64,000 nucleotides of DNA from Pseudochrobactrum saccharolyticum (GTDB taxonomy: Bacteria; Pseudomonadota; Alphaproteobacteria; Rhizobiales; Rhizobiaceae). A model generated the notes under the pieces. That model saw only the letters and a program-made list of their open reading frames with translations. It had not been told where the DNA came from and did not search any database. The position numbers were made by a program, and so were the translations under genes. Positions 34,729-44,029 of the stretch are shown here, one piece after another; the stretch's first letter is position 1; each line of letters begins with the position of its first letter. The stretch is taken from assembly GCF_008801715.1 (NCBI RefSeq), contig NZ_VZPG01000001.1, forward strand, positions 62,001-126,000. Reading direction: 5' to 3'.

Positions 34729-35523
34729 ATGTTGATTGGTAAAGCGCGCATCATTGCTGCATCCCTGATAGGACTGGCCGTCTTAGGCGGCAGCGCAATG
34801 ATCCTTTCCTCAACCATGCCGACGCAGAGTATCGCATCTGAAAAAACAATACGTGGCACTGTCATGTATCGCGAGCGGATTGCCCTGCCTCCGGAGGCCA
34901 CGTTGAATGTGCAGTTGCTGGATGTTTCACTCGCTGATGCGCCGGCACAGGTAATTGCCGAACAGCAGCTCAGCAATATTCCATCCGCGCCAATTCCGTT
35001 TGAACTGAAATTCGATTCTTCCAAACTCGTTGCAAAGCATACCTATGCCTTGCAGGCACGTATCAGCGCCGGTGATACTCTGTGGTTTATCAATGACACA
35101 CGCCATGAGTTCAATCCGGAAAAATTTGACAGCGCCTATGAAATCCGCGTTGTCAATGTGCGCAAAAATACCAACCTGCAAACACCGCTGACACTGGAAA
35201 ATCATGAATGGCTCACAGAGGATATCCGTGGTGCCGGTGTAATTGACTTTGCCCAGACAACCCTGTCAATTTCTCCGAGCGGCGAAGTGTCCGGTTCGGG
35301 CGGTTGCAACCGTTATTTCGGCAAGGCAACCATTACCGGTGAAGCGCTGAATTTCGGTACCATCGGCTCCACATTCATGCAGTGTCCGCCTGCCCTGATG
35401 GATCAGGAAACCAAATTTCTCGATGTACTGAAACAGACCCGTCAGTTCAGCATTAATAACGGCAAACTCTATCTGCTGGGAGATAACGGGCTGGAGCTTG
35501 CCCGTCTCGCCAATAACAGCTGA
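34729..35523 (+). CDS. Envelope protein with YbaY-like and META/HslJ domains
   Basis: Protein of 264 residues from the start at 34729 (AGGA seven bases upstream); an in-frame ATG at 34660 would add 23 residues. A signal-anchor or signal peptide spans about residues 5-28. The first domain (about 35-145) resembles the YbaY/type III chaperone-like beta-sandwich: IRGTVMYRERIALPPEATL, VQLLDVSLADAPAQVIAEQ. The second (about 155-260) is a META/HslJ domain: NHEWLTEDI, then SPSGEVSGSGGCNRYFG and FMQCPPALMDQETKFLDVL. Both domains occur in envelope stress or heat-shock-linked lipoproteins. No lipobox was found. The gene is followed by a terminator. Confidence 0.82.
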   Translation: MLIGKARIIAASLIGLAVLGGSAMILSSTMPTQSIASEKTIRGTVMYRERIALPPEATLNVQLLDVSLADAPAQVIAEQQLSNIPSAPIPFELKFDSSKLVAKHTYALQARISAGDTLWFINDTRHEFNPEKFDSAYEIRVVNVRKNTNLQTPLTLENHEWLTEDIRGAGVIDFAQTTLSISPSGEVSGSGGCNRYFGKATITGEALNFGTIGSTFMQCPPALMDQETKFLDVLKQTRQFSINNGKLYLLGDNGLELARLANNS

Positions 35524-35543
35524 TTTGTCTGATCTTTGAATTG

Positions 35544-35579
35544 AAACGGGCACGCTTTCAAAAGCGTACCCGTTTTTTT
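35544..35579 (+). terminator. Terminator after the YbaY/META gene
   Basis: Stem aaacgggcacgctt / aagcgtacccgttt with one mismatch, four-base loop and a T-run. Confidence 0.85.
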
Positions 35580-35593
35580 ACATCTCTGCATAT

Positions 35594-35626
35594 AAAAAAA
35601 GCGCCGCATTGCTGCAGCGCTTTTTT
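35594..35626 (-). terminator. Terminator after ndk
   Basis: Stem aaaaaagcgccgc / gcagcgctttttt with one mismatch, giving a T-run on the minus strand 20 bp past the ndk stop. Confidence 0.75.
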
Positions 35627-35645
35627 AAATCAAAGACTAAATAAA

Positions 35646-36068
35646 TTAGCCAACGATTTCTGTCGAAGAGAACCAGTAGGTGATTTCCTGAGCAGCTGTT
35701 TCAGGAGCATCGGAACCGTGTACCGAGTTTTCACCGATCGACAGAGCGAAGGTTTTACGGATTGTACCTTCAGCAGCATCTGCCGGATTGGTTGCGCCCA
35801 TAACTTCGCGGTTTTTCAGGATTGCGTTTTCGCCTTCCAGAACCTGAACGATTGTCGGGCCGGAAGTCATGGTTTCAACCAGCTCACCGAAGAAAGGACG
35901 TGCTGCATGCACTGCATAGAAGCCTTCAGCTTCGCGCTTGCTCATCCATACGCGCTTGGAAGCAACAACACGCAGACCAGCTTCTTCGAGCTTGGCGGTG
36001 ATTGCACCGGTCAGGTTGCGCTTGGTTGCATCTGGCTTGATCATGGAAAAGGTACGTTCGATGGCCAT
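35646..36068 (-). CDS. ndk: Nucleoside diphosphate kinase
   Basis: Transfers the gamma-phosphate between nucleoside tri- and diphosphates through a phospho-histidine, balancing NTP and dNTP pools. The 140-residue protein is of standard length and carries [52 protein letters not shown], and the active-site block [17 protein letters not shown] containing the catalytic His near residue 117. The ATG follows AGGACA. It is a single-gene unit bounded by its own terminator. Confidence 0.97.
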   Translation of the reverse strand: MAIERTFSMIKPDATKRNLTGAITAKLEEAGLRVVASKRVWMSKREAEGFYAVHAARPFFGELVETMTSGPTIVQVLEGENAILKNREVMGATNPADAAEGTIRKTFALSIGENSVHGSDAPETAAQEITYWFSSTEIVG

Positions 36069-36423
36069 TTTTGTCCTGTATATATTTAGAGGAAAGGTGC
36101 CGTTCTATACCCTCACAGCCTTTTACAGTCAAATAAGATCATTAAACCTGGTGTAAAATGCTGCTGAAAGTGCGGTGAAAACGCGCCCCATTCTGTTTCT
36201 GTTTACTCAGTCCTGTCTCATCGTGCTGAGCATCATTTTAGCTGCGCCGCCATACATAGCTTTCACATAATACAATGGAATGACAAGACACTGATAATAA
36301 AGTGATTTAGCCTGCTATAAGTGCAAAGACAGGTTATAGTTAACAACGCTCATGACAATAACAGCGATTCTGTGTTGCACGGGCTGTCTTTTGCTGTTTT
36401 TGGTTTTTGATGAGAGCTTGATG

Positions 36424-36936
36424 ATGAAGCAACATTTTCTGATGCTTGCTGCCTATAATGGCTGGGCCAATAAACAGCTTTTCGACGCGGTTGCGGCTTT
36501 GACTGAAAGTGAATACCGGCAGGATGCAGGCCTGCATTACAAATCTGTCCATGCCACGCTTAATCACCTGCTAGGCAATGACCGCCTGTGGATGAAGCGC
36601 TTTACCGGTGAAGGCGATCACCCGAAAACACCTGATGCCATTCTTTATCTGGCTTTGTCTGACCTGCGCGCTGCCCGCCTGCAGGAGGATACGCGTATTC
36701 TGGAATGGCTGGAGGGACTTTCTCCTGCCGAGGTTTCAGGGCGTTTTGTGTTTCTCAACATGAGCGACATGCGCACCATCAGTCAGCGGCTTGCCCCTGC
36801 CCTTGCCCATATATTCAACCATCAGACCCATTATCGCGGGCAGGTTCATGCAGCACTCACCATGCTGAAACATACGGCACCGGAACTGGATATGATGATT
36901 TTCCAGAAATCGGAATCCGGCCGCCGCTTCGTCTAA
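36424..36936 (+). CDS. DinB family metal-binding protein
   Basis: Four-helix-bundle protein of the DinB/YfiT-like family, 170 residues from this ATG. An adjacent ATG at 36421 is equally possible, and an in-frame ATG at 36352 is rejected. It starts MKQHFLMLAAYNGWANKQLF, the classic family N-terminus. Likely metal ligands are His48 in LNHLLGNDRLW and the His cluster HIFNHQTHYRGQVH (about residues 130-143). Some members are thiol-dependent transferases; others are damage-inducible with no known activity. It lies 77 bp before the ABC-F gene and could be co-transcribed. Confidence 0.88.
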   Translation: MKQHFLMLAAYNGWANKQLFDAVAALTESEYRQDAGLHYKSVHATLNHLLGNDRLWMKRFTGEGDHPKTPDAILYLALSDLRAARLQEDTRILEWLEGLSPAEVSGRFVFLNMSDMRTISQRLAPALAHIFNHQTHYRGQVHAALTMLKHTAPELDMMIFQKSESGRRFV

Positions 36937-37013
36937 TATTTCCGTCCCAGCACAAGCATAACCGGACGTTTTTGCCTCTTGCACAATTGCAATATCCCGT
37001 GCAAAACCGCTCT

Positions 37014-38921
37014 ATGTTGATCCTTAATGATATAACCGTCCGCATGGTCGGACGCGTCCTCATCGACCATGGCAGTGCAACACTGCCATCTGGTTCAAAG
37101 ACCGGTTTTGTCGGGCGTAACGGCACCGGCAAGTCGACCCTGTTCAAGGTGATTACCGGTGAATTGTCGTCGGATACCGGCGATATTTCCATCCCGAAAA
37201 ACACCCGTATCGGTCAGGTGGCGCAGGAAGCACCAGGCACAGAAGAGTCTCTGATAGAGATTGTTCTGAAAGCGGATAAAGAACGCCTTGCCTTGTTGCA
37301 GGAAGCCGAAACGGCGACTGATCCGGCACGTATCTCCGAAATTCATATCCGCCTTGCCGATATTGAATCCCATTCAGCGGAAGCGCGTGCCAGCGCCATT
37401 CTCTCCGGCCTGGGTTTTGATGCGGAAGCGCAATTGCGCCCTGCCTCGTCCTTCTCCGGTGGCTGGCGTATGCGTGTGGCTTTGGCGGCTGTGCTGTTTG
37501 CCCAGCCTGATCTGCTGCTGCTTGACGAACCAACCAACTATCTCGACCTTGAAGGCGTGTTGTGGCTGATCGACTATATCAAGCGCTACCCATATACTGT
37601 CATCATCATCAGCCATGACCGCGATCTGCTGAACTCGGCAACCAGTTCTATTCTGCATCTGGAAAATAAGAAGCTGACTTTCTGGAAGGGTAATTACGAC
37701 CAGTTTGAACGTCAGCGCGCCGAAATGCTGGAATTGCAGCAGAAGCAGCGTGTGAAGCAGGAAGCCCATCGCAAGCATATGGAATCCTTTGTAGAGCGGT
37801 TCCGCGCCAAGGCTTCCAAGGCACGTCAGGCACAGTCCCGCTTAAAGGCCCTGCAAAAACTGAAGCCGATAGCCGCGCATTATGATGAGCATGTGCAGCC
37901 ATTCCGCTTTCCTGAAGCGGAAAAAGCGGCAGCATCGCCAATCATCGCGCTGGAAAATGCCGATGTCGGTTATGAAACCGGCAAACCTATCCTGCGCAAT
38001 CTTTCACTGCGTATTGATAATGATGACCGAATTGCCCTGCTCGGCTCCAATGGTAACGGTAAGTCCACTCTGGCAAAGCTGATCTCCGGACGGCTGAAAC
38101 CGGAAGGCGGTACACTGACCCTTTCACCAGCGCTGAAGGTTGCCTTCTTCGCCCAGCATCAACTGGATGATCTGGTGCCGGAAGACAATGCCATTGAGCA
38201 TGTGCGCAAGCTGATGCCGGATGCACCGGAGGCCAAAGTGCGTGCCCGTGTCGCCCAGATGGGGCTGGCAACGGAAAAGATGCTGACCAAGGCTAAAGAG
38301 CTTTCCGGTGGTGAAAAAGCACGTTTGCTGATGGGGCTTGCGACCTTCCATGGTCCGAACCTGCTGATCCTCGATGAGCCGACCAACCATCTGGATATCG
38401 ACAGCCGTGAAGAGCTGGTTCACGCGCTGAATGATTTCAAAGGCGCTGTGATCCTCATCGCCCATGATCGTCATCTCATCGAAGCAACCATGGATCGGCT
38501 GTGGCTGGTGCGTAACGGCACGGTCAAACCTTATGACGGCGATCTGGATGATTACCGTTCTCTGGTTCTGAGCGATAAAAGCACGCCAAACAGCACCACA
38601 GAGCTTGTGCAAGATATTGCACCGGTCGATGAAGGGCCGAAACTCAGCAAAGCAGATCAGCGTAAACAAGCTGCGCAGAAGCGTGAACAGCTTAAACCGC
38701 TGCAGAAAAAGATTAATGATTCCGAGTCTTTAATGCAAAAACTGCAGAAAGAGATTCAGGCACTGAAAGGCAAACTGGAAGATCCTGAACTTTATACCAA
38801 GGATGCCCAGAAAGCCGTACAGTTCAATATTGATCTGAAGTCCGCTGAAACCAAACTGGCAGACGTTGAAGAAAAATGGCTGACCTATTCTGCGGAATAT
38901 GAAGAGGCAATGGCTGATTAA
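37014..38921 (+). CDS. ABC-F family ATPase (Uup/YheS-like)
   Basis: Soluble protein of 635 residues with two ABC ATPase domains and no membrane region, so it belongs to the ribosome-associated ABC-F group rather than to transporters. Domain 1 has Walker A GRNGTGKST (from residue 34), signature SSFSGGWRMRVALA and Walker B LLLLDEPTNYLDLEG. Domain 2 has GSNGNGKST, KELSGGEKARLLMG and LLILDEPTNHLDIDS. Between them is the interdomain linker rich in Lys, Gln and Arg (QQKQRVKQEAHRKHMESFVE). The C-terminus (about 560-635) is a charged coiled coil of the Uup type. The start at 37014 is chosen because the preceding in-frame codons lie inside the DinB gene. Confidence 0.93.
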   Translation: MLILNDITVRMVGRVLIDHGSATLPSGSKTGFVGRNGTGKSTLFKVITGELSSDTGDISIPKNTRIGQVAQEAPGTEESLIEIVLKADKERLALLQEAETATDPARISEIHIRLADIESHSAEARASAILSGLGFDAEAQLRPASSFSGGWRMRVALAAVLFAQPDLLLLDEPTNYLDLEGVLWLIDYIKRYPYTVIIISHDRDLLNSATSSILHLENKKLTFWKGNYDQFERQRAEMLELQQKQRVKQEAHRKHMESFVERFRAKASKARQAQSRLKALQKLKPIAAHYDEHVQPFRFPEAEKAAASPIIALENADVGYETGKPILRNLSLRIDNDDRIALLGSNGNGKSTLAKLISGRLKPEGGTLTLSPALKVAFFAQHQLDDLVPEDNAIEHVRKLMPDAPEAKVRARVAQMGLATEKMLTKAKELSGGEKARLLMGLATFHGPNLLILDEPTNHLDIDSREELVHALNDFKGAVILIAHDRHLIEATMDRLWLVRNGTVKPYDGDLDDYRSLVLSDKSTPNSTTELVQDIAPVDEGPKLSKADQRKQAAQKREQLKPLQKKINDSESLMQKLQKEIQALKGKLEDPELYTKDAQKAVQFNIDLKSAETKLADVEEKWLTYSAEYEEAMAD

Positions 38922-38943
38922 CAGCACATCTGAGCCATAAAGA

Positions 38944-38980
38944 TTAAGCCCGCCGGTTCTGTGAAACGGCGGGCTTAATT
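38944..38980. terminator. Bidirectional terminator
   Basis: Stem taagcccgccg / cggcgggctta between convergent genes ending at 38921 and 38991. Confidence 0.8.
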
Positions 38981-38990
38981 ATTGGACAAT

Positions 38991-39545
38991 TTAGGCTTTC
39001 TGCCGTCTGCGTGTACGCATAAATCCGTAGAGACCGGCCACCATAATCACCACACCCATCATGGTGATATTCTCGTCAACCGGAGGTGCGCCACGGCGCA
39101 AAACCAGATCGGCTTTTATCAGCGACAAGCCGTCTTCCACCGCCCGCACGCTGAATTCATACGTGCCCGCTTGCAGAGTTTCCATGTCCTTGGCGCTTTG
39201 ACGAATGACAGCACCGCTTTGTGGCAGATCGCGCTGTTCATTACCGCTTTTCGGGCTGTAGCTGAGGCGCTCCGCCAATACCGGCACACCATCACGTGAC
39301 ACTGCCAGATTAAGTACCGATGGCTTTTGTCCGCTGGTTACGCCCTGCATTGGTTGCGCATCAACAAAAATACGCAATGGCGCATCTTCAGGCTTCAATT
39401 GTACTTTCGCAGACTGATAACCGCCCTCGCGCTGATAGAGCACCCATGTGCCGATTTCCTCGCCGCCAAAATGACGCTGCGCCCACGGCCAGATCACACC
39501 GGTCGCCAAACCAACGAGAAACAGCAGAATACAAAAAATACGCAT
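38991..39545 (-). CDS. Predicted membrane protein of unknown function, downstream of holC
   Basis: Protein of 184 residues with an N-terminal hydrophobic segment (MRIFCILLFLVGLATGVIWP), a beta-rich periplasmic domain of about 130 residues, and a C-terminal membrane helix (ITMMGVVIMVAGLYGF) followed by a basic RTRRRQKA tail. No family is assigned. Within the soluble part, GTYEFSVRAVEDGLSL has the look of an immunoglobulin-like or cupredoxin-like strand pair. Its ATG shares one base with the holC TGA (TGATG), so it is translationally coupled to holC. Confidence 0.75.
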   Translation of the reverse strand: MRIFCILLFLVGLATGVIWPWAQRHFGGEEIGTWVLYQREGGYQSAKVQLKPEDAPLRIFVDAQPMQGVTSGQKPSVLNLAVSRDGVPVLAERLSYSPKSGNEQRDLPQSGAVIRQSAKDMETLQAGTYEFSVRAVEDGLSLIKADLVLRRGAPPVDENITMMGVVIMVAGLYGFMRTRRRQKA

Positions 39546-39994
39546 CAGGCTTTTTTCTCCCAGCGGCGGTCTGCATTTTGCTGCCAATAGGTCAGCTGAT
39601 GTCCTGCGGCTTTCAGGCTCTTCCATTGCCCTCGCGCTTTGGTCAGCTGGGCAGCGTCGTGTCCGTCAAACATAACCACCAGACGATCATAGTTCTCAGC
39701 ACCGGCGATTTCCGCGCCTTCCACAACAAAACGCACTGTTGCGCCGTTCAGATTATCCGTGGTGGTTGTGAGCAAGGCGGGCTGATGTTCTGCATTGGGC
39801 TGTACATCTGTGCCATGGGCAAGAAATGAGGCATTGCTCCATGTCCACAGCAAGCGGTCGAGTTCATCGCGGCGCTCTTCCGATGTCATCTGAATTGTCA
39901 CGCGCCAGCCCCGCTCTAACGAGCGGTCAACCAGCCCCGGCAAAGCTTCATCCAAAACGGATTCAGTCAGATGATAAAACAGAATTTCCGCCAT
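39545..39994 (-). CDS. holC: DNA polymerase III subunit chi
   Basis: Clamp-loader accessory subunit that links the replisome to single-strand-binding protein. The 149-residue protein begins AEILFYHLTESVLDEALPGLV and contains the block RRDELDRLLWTWSNASFLAHG, then VRFVVEGAEIAGAENYDRLVVMFDG, which are the standard HolC segments. Length matches the family (about 147). In several alphaproteobacteria holC follows pepA; here a further membrane-protein gene lies between them on the same strand, with 128 bp before holC. Confidence 0.93.
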   Translation of the reverse strand: MAEILFYHLTESVLDEALPGLVDRSLERGWRVTIQMTSEERRDELDRLLWTWSNASFLAHGTDVQPNAEHQPALLTTTTDNLNGATVRFVVEGAEIAGAENYDRLVVMFDGHDAAQLTKARGQWKSLKAAGHQLTYWQQNADRRWEKKA

Positions 39995-40122
39995 CAGCCA
40001 ATGCAGGGAACCGCGCCCCTTACCTCTCGCATCTCATATATACCGGATAACAGCTTAAACCAGAAACAAAACGGCCTGTCGATCAGACAGGCTGCCTCAT
40101 ACAGAAAAACCGGAGATTATAA

Positions 40123-40728
40123 TCAGGCGGTTGCAGAACGGGGTGCCTGTTGCGGCGCAGTGATGCTGCGCACACCAAGGCACAACAGCGTAAAATAGCT
40201 CAGGCTTTCCAGTGCTTCTTCCAGAAACTCGTTAAAGGCAAGCCCGTGCATTTTCTCAAAAACCTCGCCGAGAGCGATGAGTGCCGCTGCCAGATAAAAA
40301 GGCCATGCTTTACGGCTGAAAACAAAGGTCAATACAGGGCGCACATAATCTGAATGGCGGAAAACATAAATAGCGGCGAAAGCGATGACGATAATTGCCT
40401 CATGCCAGCGGAATGCATGGGATTTAATGTAATTGCTCACCGGTCCTGTCGGCTCGATTTCAAATTCACGGAAGAAGAAAATCCACATCAGTACGGACAT
40501 ACCGATTGCAAACATTCGCGCAGGCCCCTCACTGCGCAGGCCGCCGATGAAAAACGCGATTGCGGCAAGACCGAGATAAACCAGTTGCAAATTCTCGAGC
40601 AATCCGGCCTCTCCCATTTCGACGACAAGATTGTCAAAATCCGTCACGAAGAAAAAGAACAGAACATTTAATAAAAGCAGTACCAGCATTGCACTGATGA
40701 AACTGCGCGAAGCATAAGATGGAAACAC
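40123..40728 (-). CDS. Polytopic membrane protein (ENxQ...RE family, copy 1)
   Basis: Inner-membrane protein of 201 residues with about six hydrophobic segments and no recognised domain. Charged residues conserved with the partial protein at 63635 are embedded in or near membrane helices: ENLQ in LLENLQLVYLGL, and REFEIEP after WIFFF. HAFRWHEAIIV and GEVFEKMHG add further polar residues in helices, which suggests a buried catalytic or binding site. It is transcribed toward holC, 128 bp away, and starts 17 bp after a weak GAAAC region. The function is unknown. Confidence 0.7.
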   Translation of the reverse strand: MFPSYASRSFISAMLVLLLLNVLFFFFVTDFDNLVVEMGEAGLLENLQLVYLGLAAIAFFIGGLRSEGPARMFAIGMSVLMWIFFFREFEIEPTGPVSNYIKSHAFRWHEAIIVIAFAAIYVFRHSDYVRPVLTFVFSRKAWPFYLAAALIALGEVFEKMHGLAFNEFLEEALESLSYFTLLCLGVRSITAPQQAPRSATA

Positions 40729-40892
40729 AATTTTATCCGGAATAAATAGCCAGCCCGTCCTTCAGGGGTGCCAAAACCGGCGGACACAGCATCTCAATGA
40801 ACATTTTGTGACATCTTAACAAGTTCTTGTTGCTGCGCACAATTAAAATTCATATTGCGCCGGTCAATTTTTATTGAGGTATTTATTTCCGC

Positions 40893-40996
40893 CGGAGTGT
40901 ATCGCGTTTAAGTGAGGCCACAGCGCTCGCTCTGTCTCCTTGTTTTTACGCATGTCGCCGAAAACCGGTGTCTGCCTTTCCGCGACATGCTTTAAA
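40893..40996 (+). repeat. Dispersed palindromic element, family C (full-length copy)
   Basis: Left part ggagtgtatcgcgtttaagt through agcgctcgctct, linker tgtttttacgcat, then the hairpin gcatgtcgccgaaaaccgg ... cgcgacatgc. It has the same two-part layout as 53058-53160 and the reverse complement of 47625-47729. Confidence 0.65.
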
Positions 40997-41000
40997 ATAC

Positions 41001-41028
41001 AAAAAAGCCGGTGCGAACACCGGCTTTT
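41001..41028 (-). terminator. Terminator after pepA
   Basis: Perfect stem aaaagccggtg / caccggctttt with a short loop and a T-run on the minus strand, 28 bp past the pepA stop. Confidence 0.88.
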
Positions 41029-41055
41029 CCAATCATGTGGCAGGATAACTGCTTA

Positions 41056-42543
41056 TCAGCCTTCGTAATGATCGCGAACGAGGCGATCCAGAACACGGAC
41101 ACCAAAGCCCGAACCCCAGGATTCATTATACTCGCTGGCAGGTGAATCCATCGCAGTACCGGCAATATCCAGATGCGCCCAAGGTGTATCACCGACAAAA
41201 CGCTTCAGGAACTGAGCCGCAGTGATCGAACCGGCTGGACGACCGGCCGAGTTACGCATATCTGCGAATTTGGAATCGATGATCTTGTCATATTCCTTGG
41301 TGAGCGGCATACGCCACAGTTTTTCACCGCTGGTCTGACCGGCATCAAACAGCTGCTCTGCCAGTTCATCATCATTGGAGAACAAACCCGCATGCTGAGT
41401 GCCGAGAGCGATTACAATCGCACCGGTCAGCGTCGCCAGATTGATCATGAAGCGCGGCTTATGGGTTTTCGCAGTGTAATATAGTGCATCAGCCAGAACC
41501 AGACGGCCTTCCGCATCGGTATTGATCACTTCAATCGTCTGACCGGACATGGTGGTGACGATATCACCCGGACGCTGTGCATTGCCATCCGGCATATTTT
41601 CCACAAGACCGATCACGCCGATAACATTGGCCTTGGCTTTACGACCGGCAAGAGCGCGCATCAGACCGGTAACAGCAGCTGCACCGCCCATGTCACCCTT
41701 CATATCTTCCATACCAAGCGCAGGCTTGATGGAGATACCGCCGGTATCGAACACAACGCCCTTACCGACAAAAGCAACCGGTTTGTCTTTTGCTTTGCCA
41801 CCGTTCCATTCCATAACAACCAGACGCGGCGGACGGACAGAACCCTGAGCAACGCCGAGCAGCGAGCCCATGCCGAGCTTTTTCATTTCTTTTTCGGTGA
41901 GAATGGTGATTTTAACACCAAGTTTCTCAAGCTTTTCTGCTTCCGCAGCAAATTCAACCGGGCCGAGCACATTTGCAGGCTCATTGACCAGATCGCGCGC
42001 CAGCAGCACACCTTCACCAATTTCAGCCGCAGCTTCGTAAGCTTTTTCCGCACCGGCAGCATCAGCAACCTGAATGGTCAGCTTAACATCTTTAGCCTCA
42101 GCCTTATCATCGCTTTTCTTGGTTTTGTACTTGTCAAAACGATAAGCGCGCAGCTGTGCGCCCAGAGCAAAATCCGCAGCCGCTTCAGCCGAAATTTCCA
42201 GACCGTCAATTGCGAGAATTGCATTGGCTTCAGCGGATTTGCCGATTTTAGCGAATGCCGCGCCGCCGATTTTCAGCCAGTCATCATTTTTCAGCTTGGC
42301 AGGATCGCCGATACCAACCAGAACCAGACGCTCTGCGCCTGCACCGTCAGCAAGGTAAGTTTCAAGCGTTGCACCAAGTTTGCCCTTGAAACCGGCTTTG
42401 GTAATCAGGCCGGAAACGAAACCTTCGCCGCCAACATGATTTGCCTGTGCGGCAACCGAACCGTCTTTGCTCACGGGTACAATCACGACATCTTTCAGCT
42501 TTTCTGAAAAATTCGAGAACTTGATGACTGGATTTTTGGACAT
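41056..42543 (-). CDS. pepA: Leucyl aminopeptidase
   Basis: Hexameric, two-metal cytosolic aminopeptidase of the M17 family, 495 residues. The start at 42543 follows GGAG by seven bases; the longer frame to 42588 lacks a site. The metal and catalytic blocks are complete: [20 protein letters not shown] (Lys and Asp ligands), [30 protein letters not shown] (the family signature with Asp, Glu and Arg) and [13 protein letters not shown]. coli PepA also binds DNA in Xer recombination; no evidence here either way. It is divergent from lptF, a conserved arrangement. Confidence 0.96.
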   Translation of the reverse strand: MSKNPVIKFSNFSEKLKDVVIVPVSKDGSVAAQANHVGGEGFVSGLITKAGFKGKLGATLETYLADGAGAERLVLVGIGDPAKLKNDDWLKIGGAAFAKIGKSAEANAILAIDGLEISAEAAADFALGAQLRAYRFDKYKTKKSDDKAEAKDVKLTIQVADAAGAEKAYEAAAEIGEGVLLARDLVNEPANVLGPVEFAAEAEKLEKLGVKITILTEKEMKKLGMGSLLGVAQGSVRPPRLVVMEWNGGKAKDKPVAFVGKGVVFDTGGISIKPALGMEDMKGDMGGAAAVTGLMRALAGRKAKANVIGVIGLVENMPDGNAQRPGDIVTTMSGQTIEVINTDAEGRLVLADALYYTAKTHKPRFMINLATLTGAIVIALGTQHAGLFSNDDELAEQLFDAGQTSGEKLWRMPLTKEYDKIIDSKFADMRNSAGRPAGSITAAQFLKRFVGDTPWAHLDIAGTAMDSPASEYNESWGSGFGVRVLDRLVRDHYEG

Positions 42544-42823
42544 AATAACTCCAATAGGTAAAAACAGAGTCGCATAACTCAAATGCATTTTGTGGCTCTA
42601 TCAAGACCAAACCACAAGCCATAAATTACCGTCTCTGACGAATAAGTGTTTTGTTAACCTAATTTCTTTGTCTATTTTTAGCCAAGACCCGATTATGATA
42701 AACACGGATTATATGACAAGCGTTTGCGTGCCGTCTTTAAACGATTATAAGATGTCAGCAAATTTGTATAACCGGCAGATAATAACAGGTTCAGCCCTAA
42801 GGTTCAGGATGTAAATTCAGCAT

Positions 42824-44029
42824 ATGAAACTGATCGAGCGATACATCCTGCGCCGCGTAGGAATAATGTTTCTGGCCGTGTTCTGCGCGGCCATCGGCAT
42901 TACGTGGACAGTGCAGGTATTGCAGCGCATCAACTTCCTGACTTCCAGCGGCCAGTCTCTGGCAACAGCCATCCAGTTTTTCTCGCTGTTTATTCCCTCC
43001 GTCATCCCTCTGGTGATGCCGTTTGCACTGGTGATTGCCATCACGCAGACACTCTCCACCATGAATCAGGATTCGGAGCTGGTGGTCATCAATGCCTCCG
43101 GCAGCCCGCGCACGGCCGTAATCCGGCCGGTATTGCTGTTTGCTGCCATGCTTGCGGTTATCTCATTTCTGATTGCCAATTTCGTTGACCCCTATGCACG
43201 CTATAATATGCGTTCCATGCTGGCCAATGCGAGCGCAGATCTGATCAATGTGGTTGTACAGGAAGGCAGCTTCCGCAAATTATCCGACAATCTCTATGTG
43301 CAGATTGCCGAGCGTAAATCAGATGGCAGTATCGGCGGCATGTTCATCGCCGATTCCCGTGATGCCAATACGGATCTGGTTTATTATGCACTGGACGGTG
43401 CTATCGCCAATAATAACGGCAATGACGTTCTGCTGATGAATAATGGTGAGATTCAGCGCCGTGATGTAAAAACCGGCAGCGTTTCCATTATTAAATTTGA
43501 TCAATATGCATTTGACCTGAGCCAGTTCACAGATACAGGCGGCGATATGGTTCTTTATGCCAAAGACCGTCACCTGTCCTATCTCATCAATCCGGACAAG
43601 AATGACCCGATTTTTCAGACCAGACCGCTGCAATATCGCGCGGAACTGCATAAACGCCTGACAAACTGGCTTTATCCTTTCGTTTTCGCCATGATTGCTC
43701 TGGTTCTGGCTGGCGACGCGCGTTCCCATCGTGAAGCGCGAGTTTCCGCTTCTTTCTCGGCGATTTCGCTTTCGCTGATCGTCTATTGGGCAGGATATTT
43801 TGTGTCTGACCGCGCCGAGAAGAATCTGAGCTATGTGCCGGTCATGTATCTTATTCCGCTCGGTGTCATTGCGGTCTGCCTCTATGCATTGTTCAGCGGA
43901 CGCTCACTCAGCCTGCCGACCTCATGGTCAGACAAGATTCAGGACATAACCGAACAATTAATAGCCCGCCTGCGCCCGCTTTATGAGCGTTTTGCCGGCA
44001 AGAAAAATACATCAGGAGGTCAGTCATGA
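42824..44029 (+). CDS. lptF: LPS export ABC transporter permease LptF
   Basis: Inner-membrane permease of the LptB2FG complex, which extracts lipopolysaccharide and feeds it to the periplasmic Lpt bridge. The 401-residue protein begins MKLIERYILRRVGIMF, typical of LptF. It has three N-terminal helices, a periplasmic beta-jellyroll (about residues 130-265) and three C-terminal helices (WLYPFVFAMIALVLAGDARS to the end). The block FIPSVIPLVMPFALVIAI is characteristic of the YjgP/YjgQ family. It overlaps lptG by four bases (ATGA). Divergent pepA lies 280 bp away. Confidence 0.95.
   Translation: MKLIERYILRRVGIMFLAVFCAAIGITWTVQVLQRINFLTSSGQSLATAIQFFSLFIPSVIPLVMPFALVIAITQTLSTMNQDSELVVINASGSPRTAVIRPVLLFAAMLAVISFLIANFVDPYARYNMRSMLANASADLINVVVQEGSFRKLSDNLYVQIAERKSDGSIGGMFIADSRDANTDLVYYALDGAIANNNGNDVLLMNNGEIQRRDVKTGSVSIIKFDQYAFDLSQFTDTGGDMVLYAKDRHLSYLINPDKNDPIFQTRPLQYRAELHKRLTNWLYPFVFAMIALVLAGDARSHREARVSASFSAISLSLIVYWAGYFVSDRAEKNLSYVPVMYLIPLGVIAVCLYALFSGRSLSLPTSWSDKIQDITEQLIARLRPLYERFAGKKNTSGGQS

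Noticed and set aside
36352-36423. Hydrophobic N-terminal extension of the DinB protein
   Set aside because: The family starts at MKQHFLML; a signal-like extension does not fit a cytoplasmic four-helix bundle, and a ribosome site precedes the inner ATGs.
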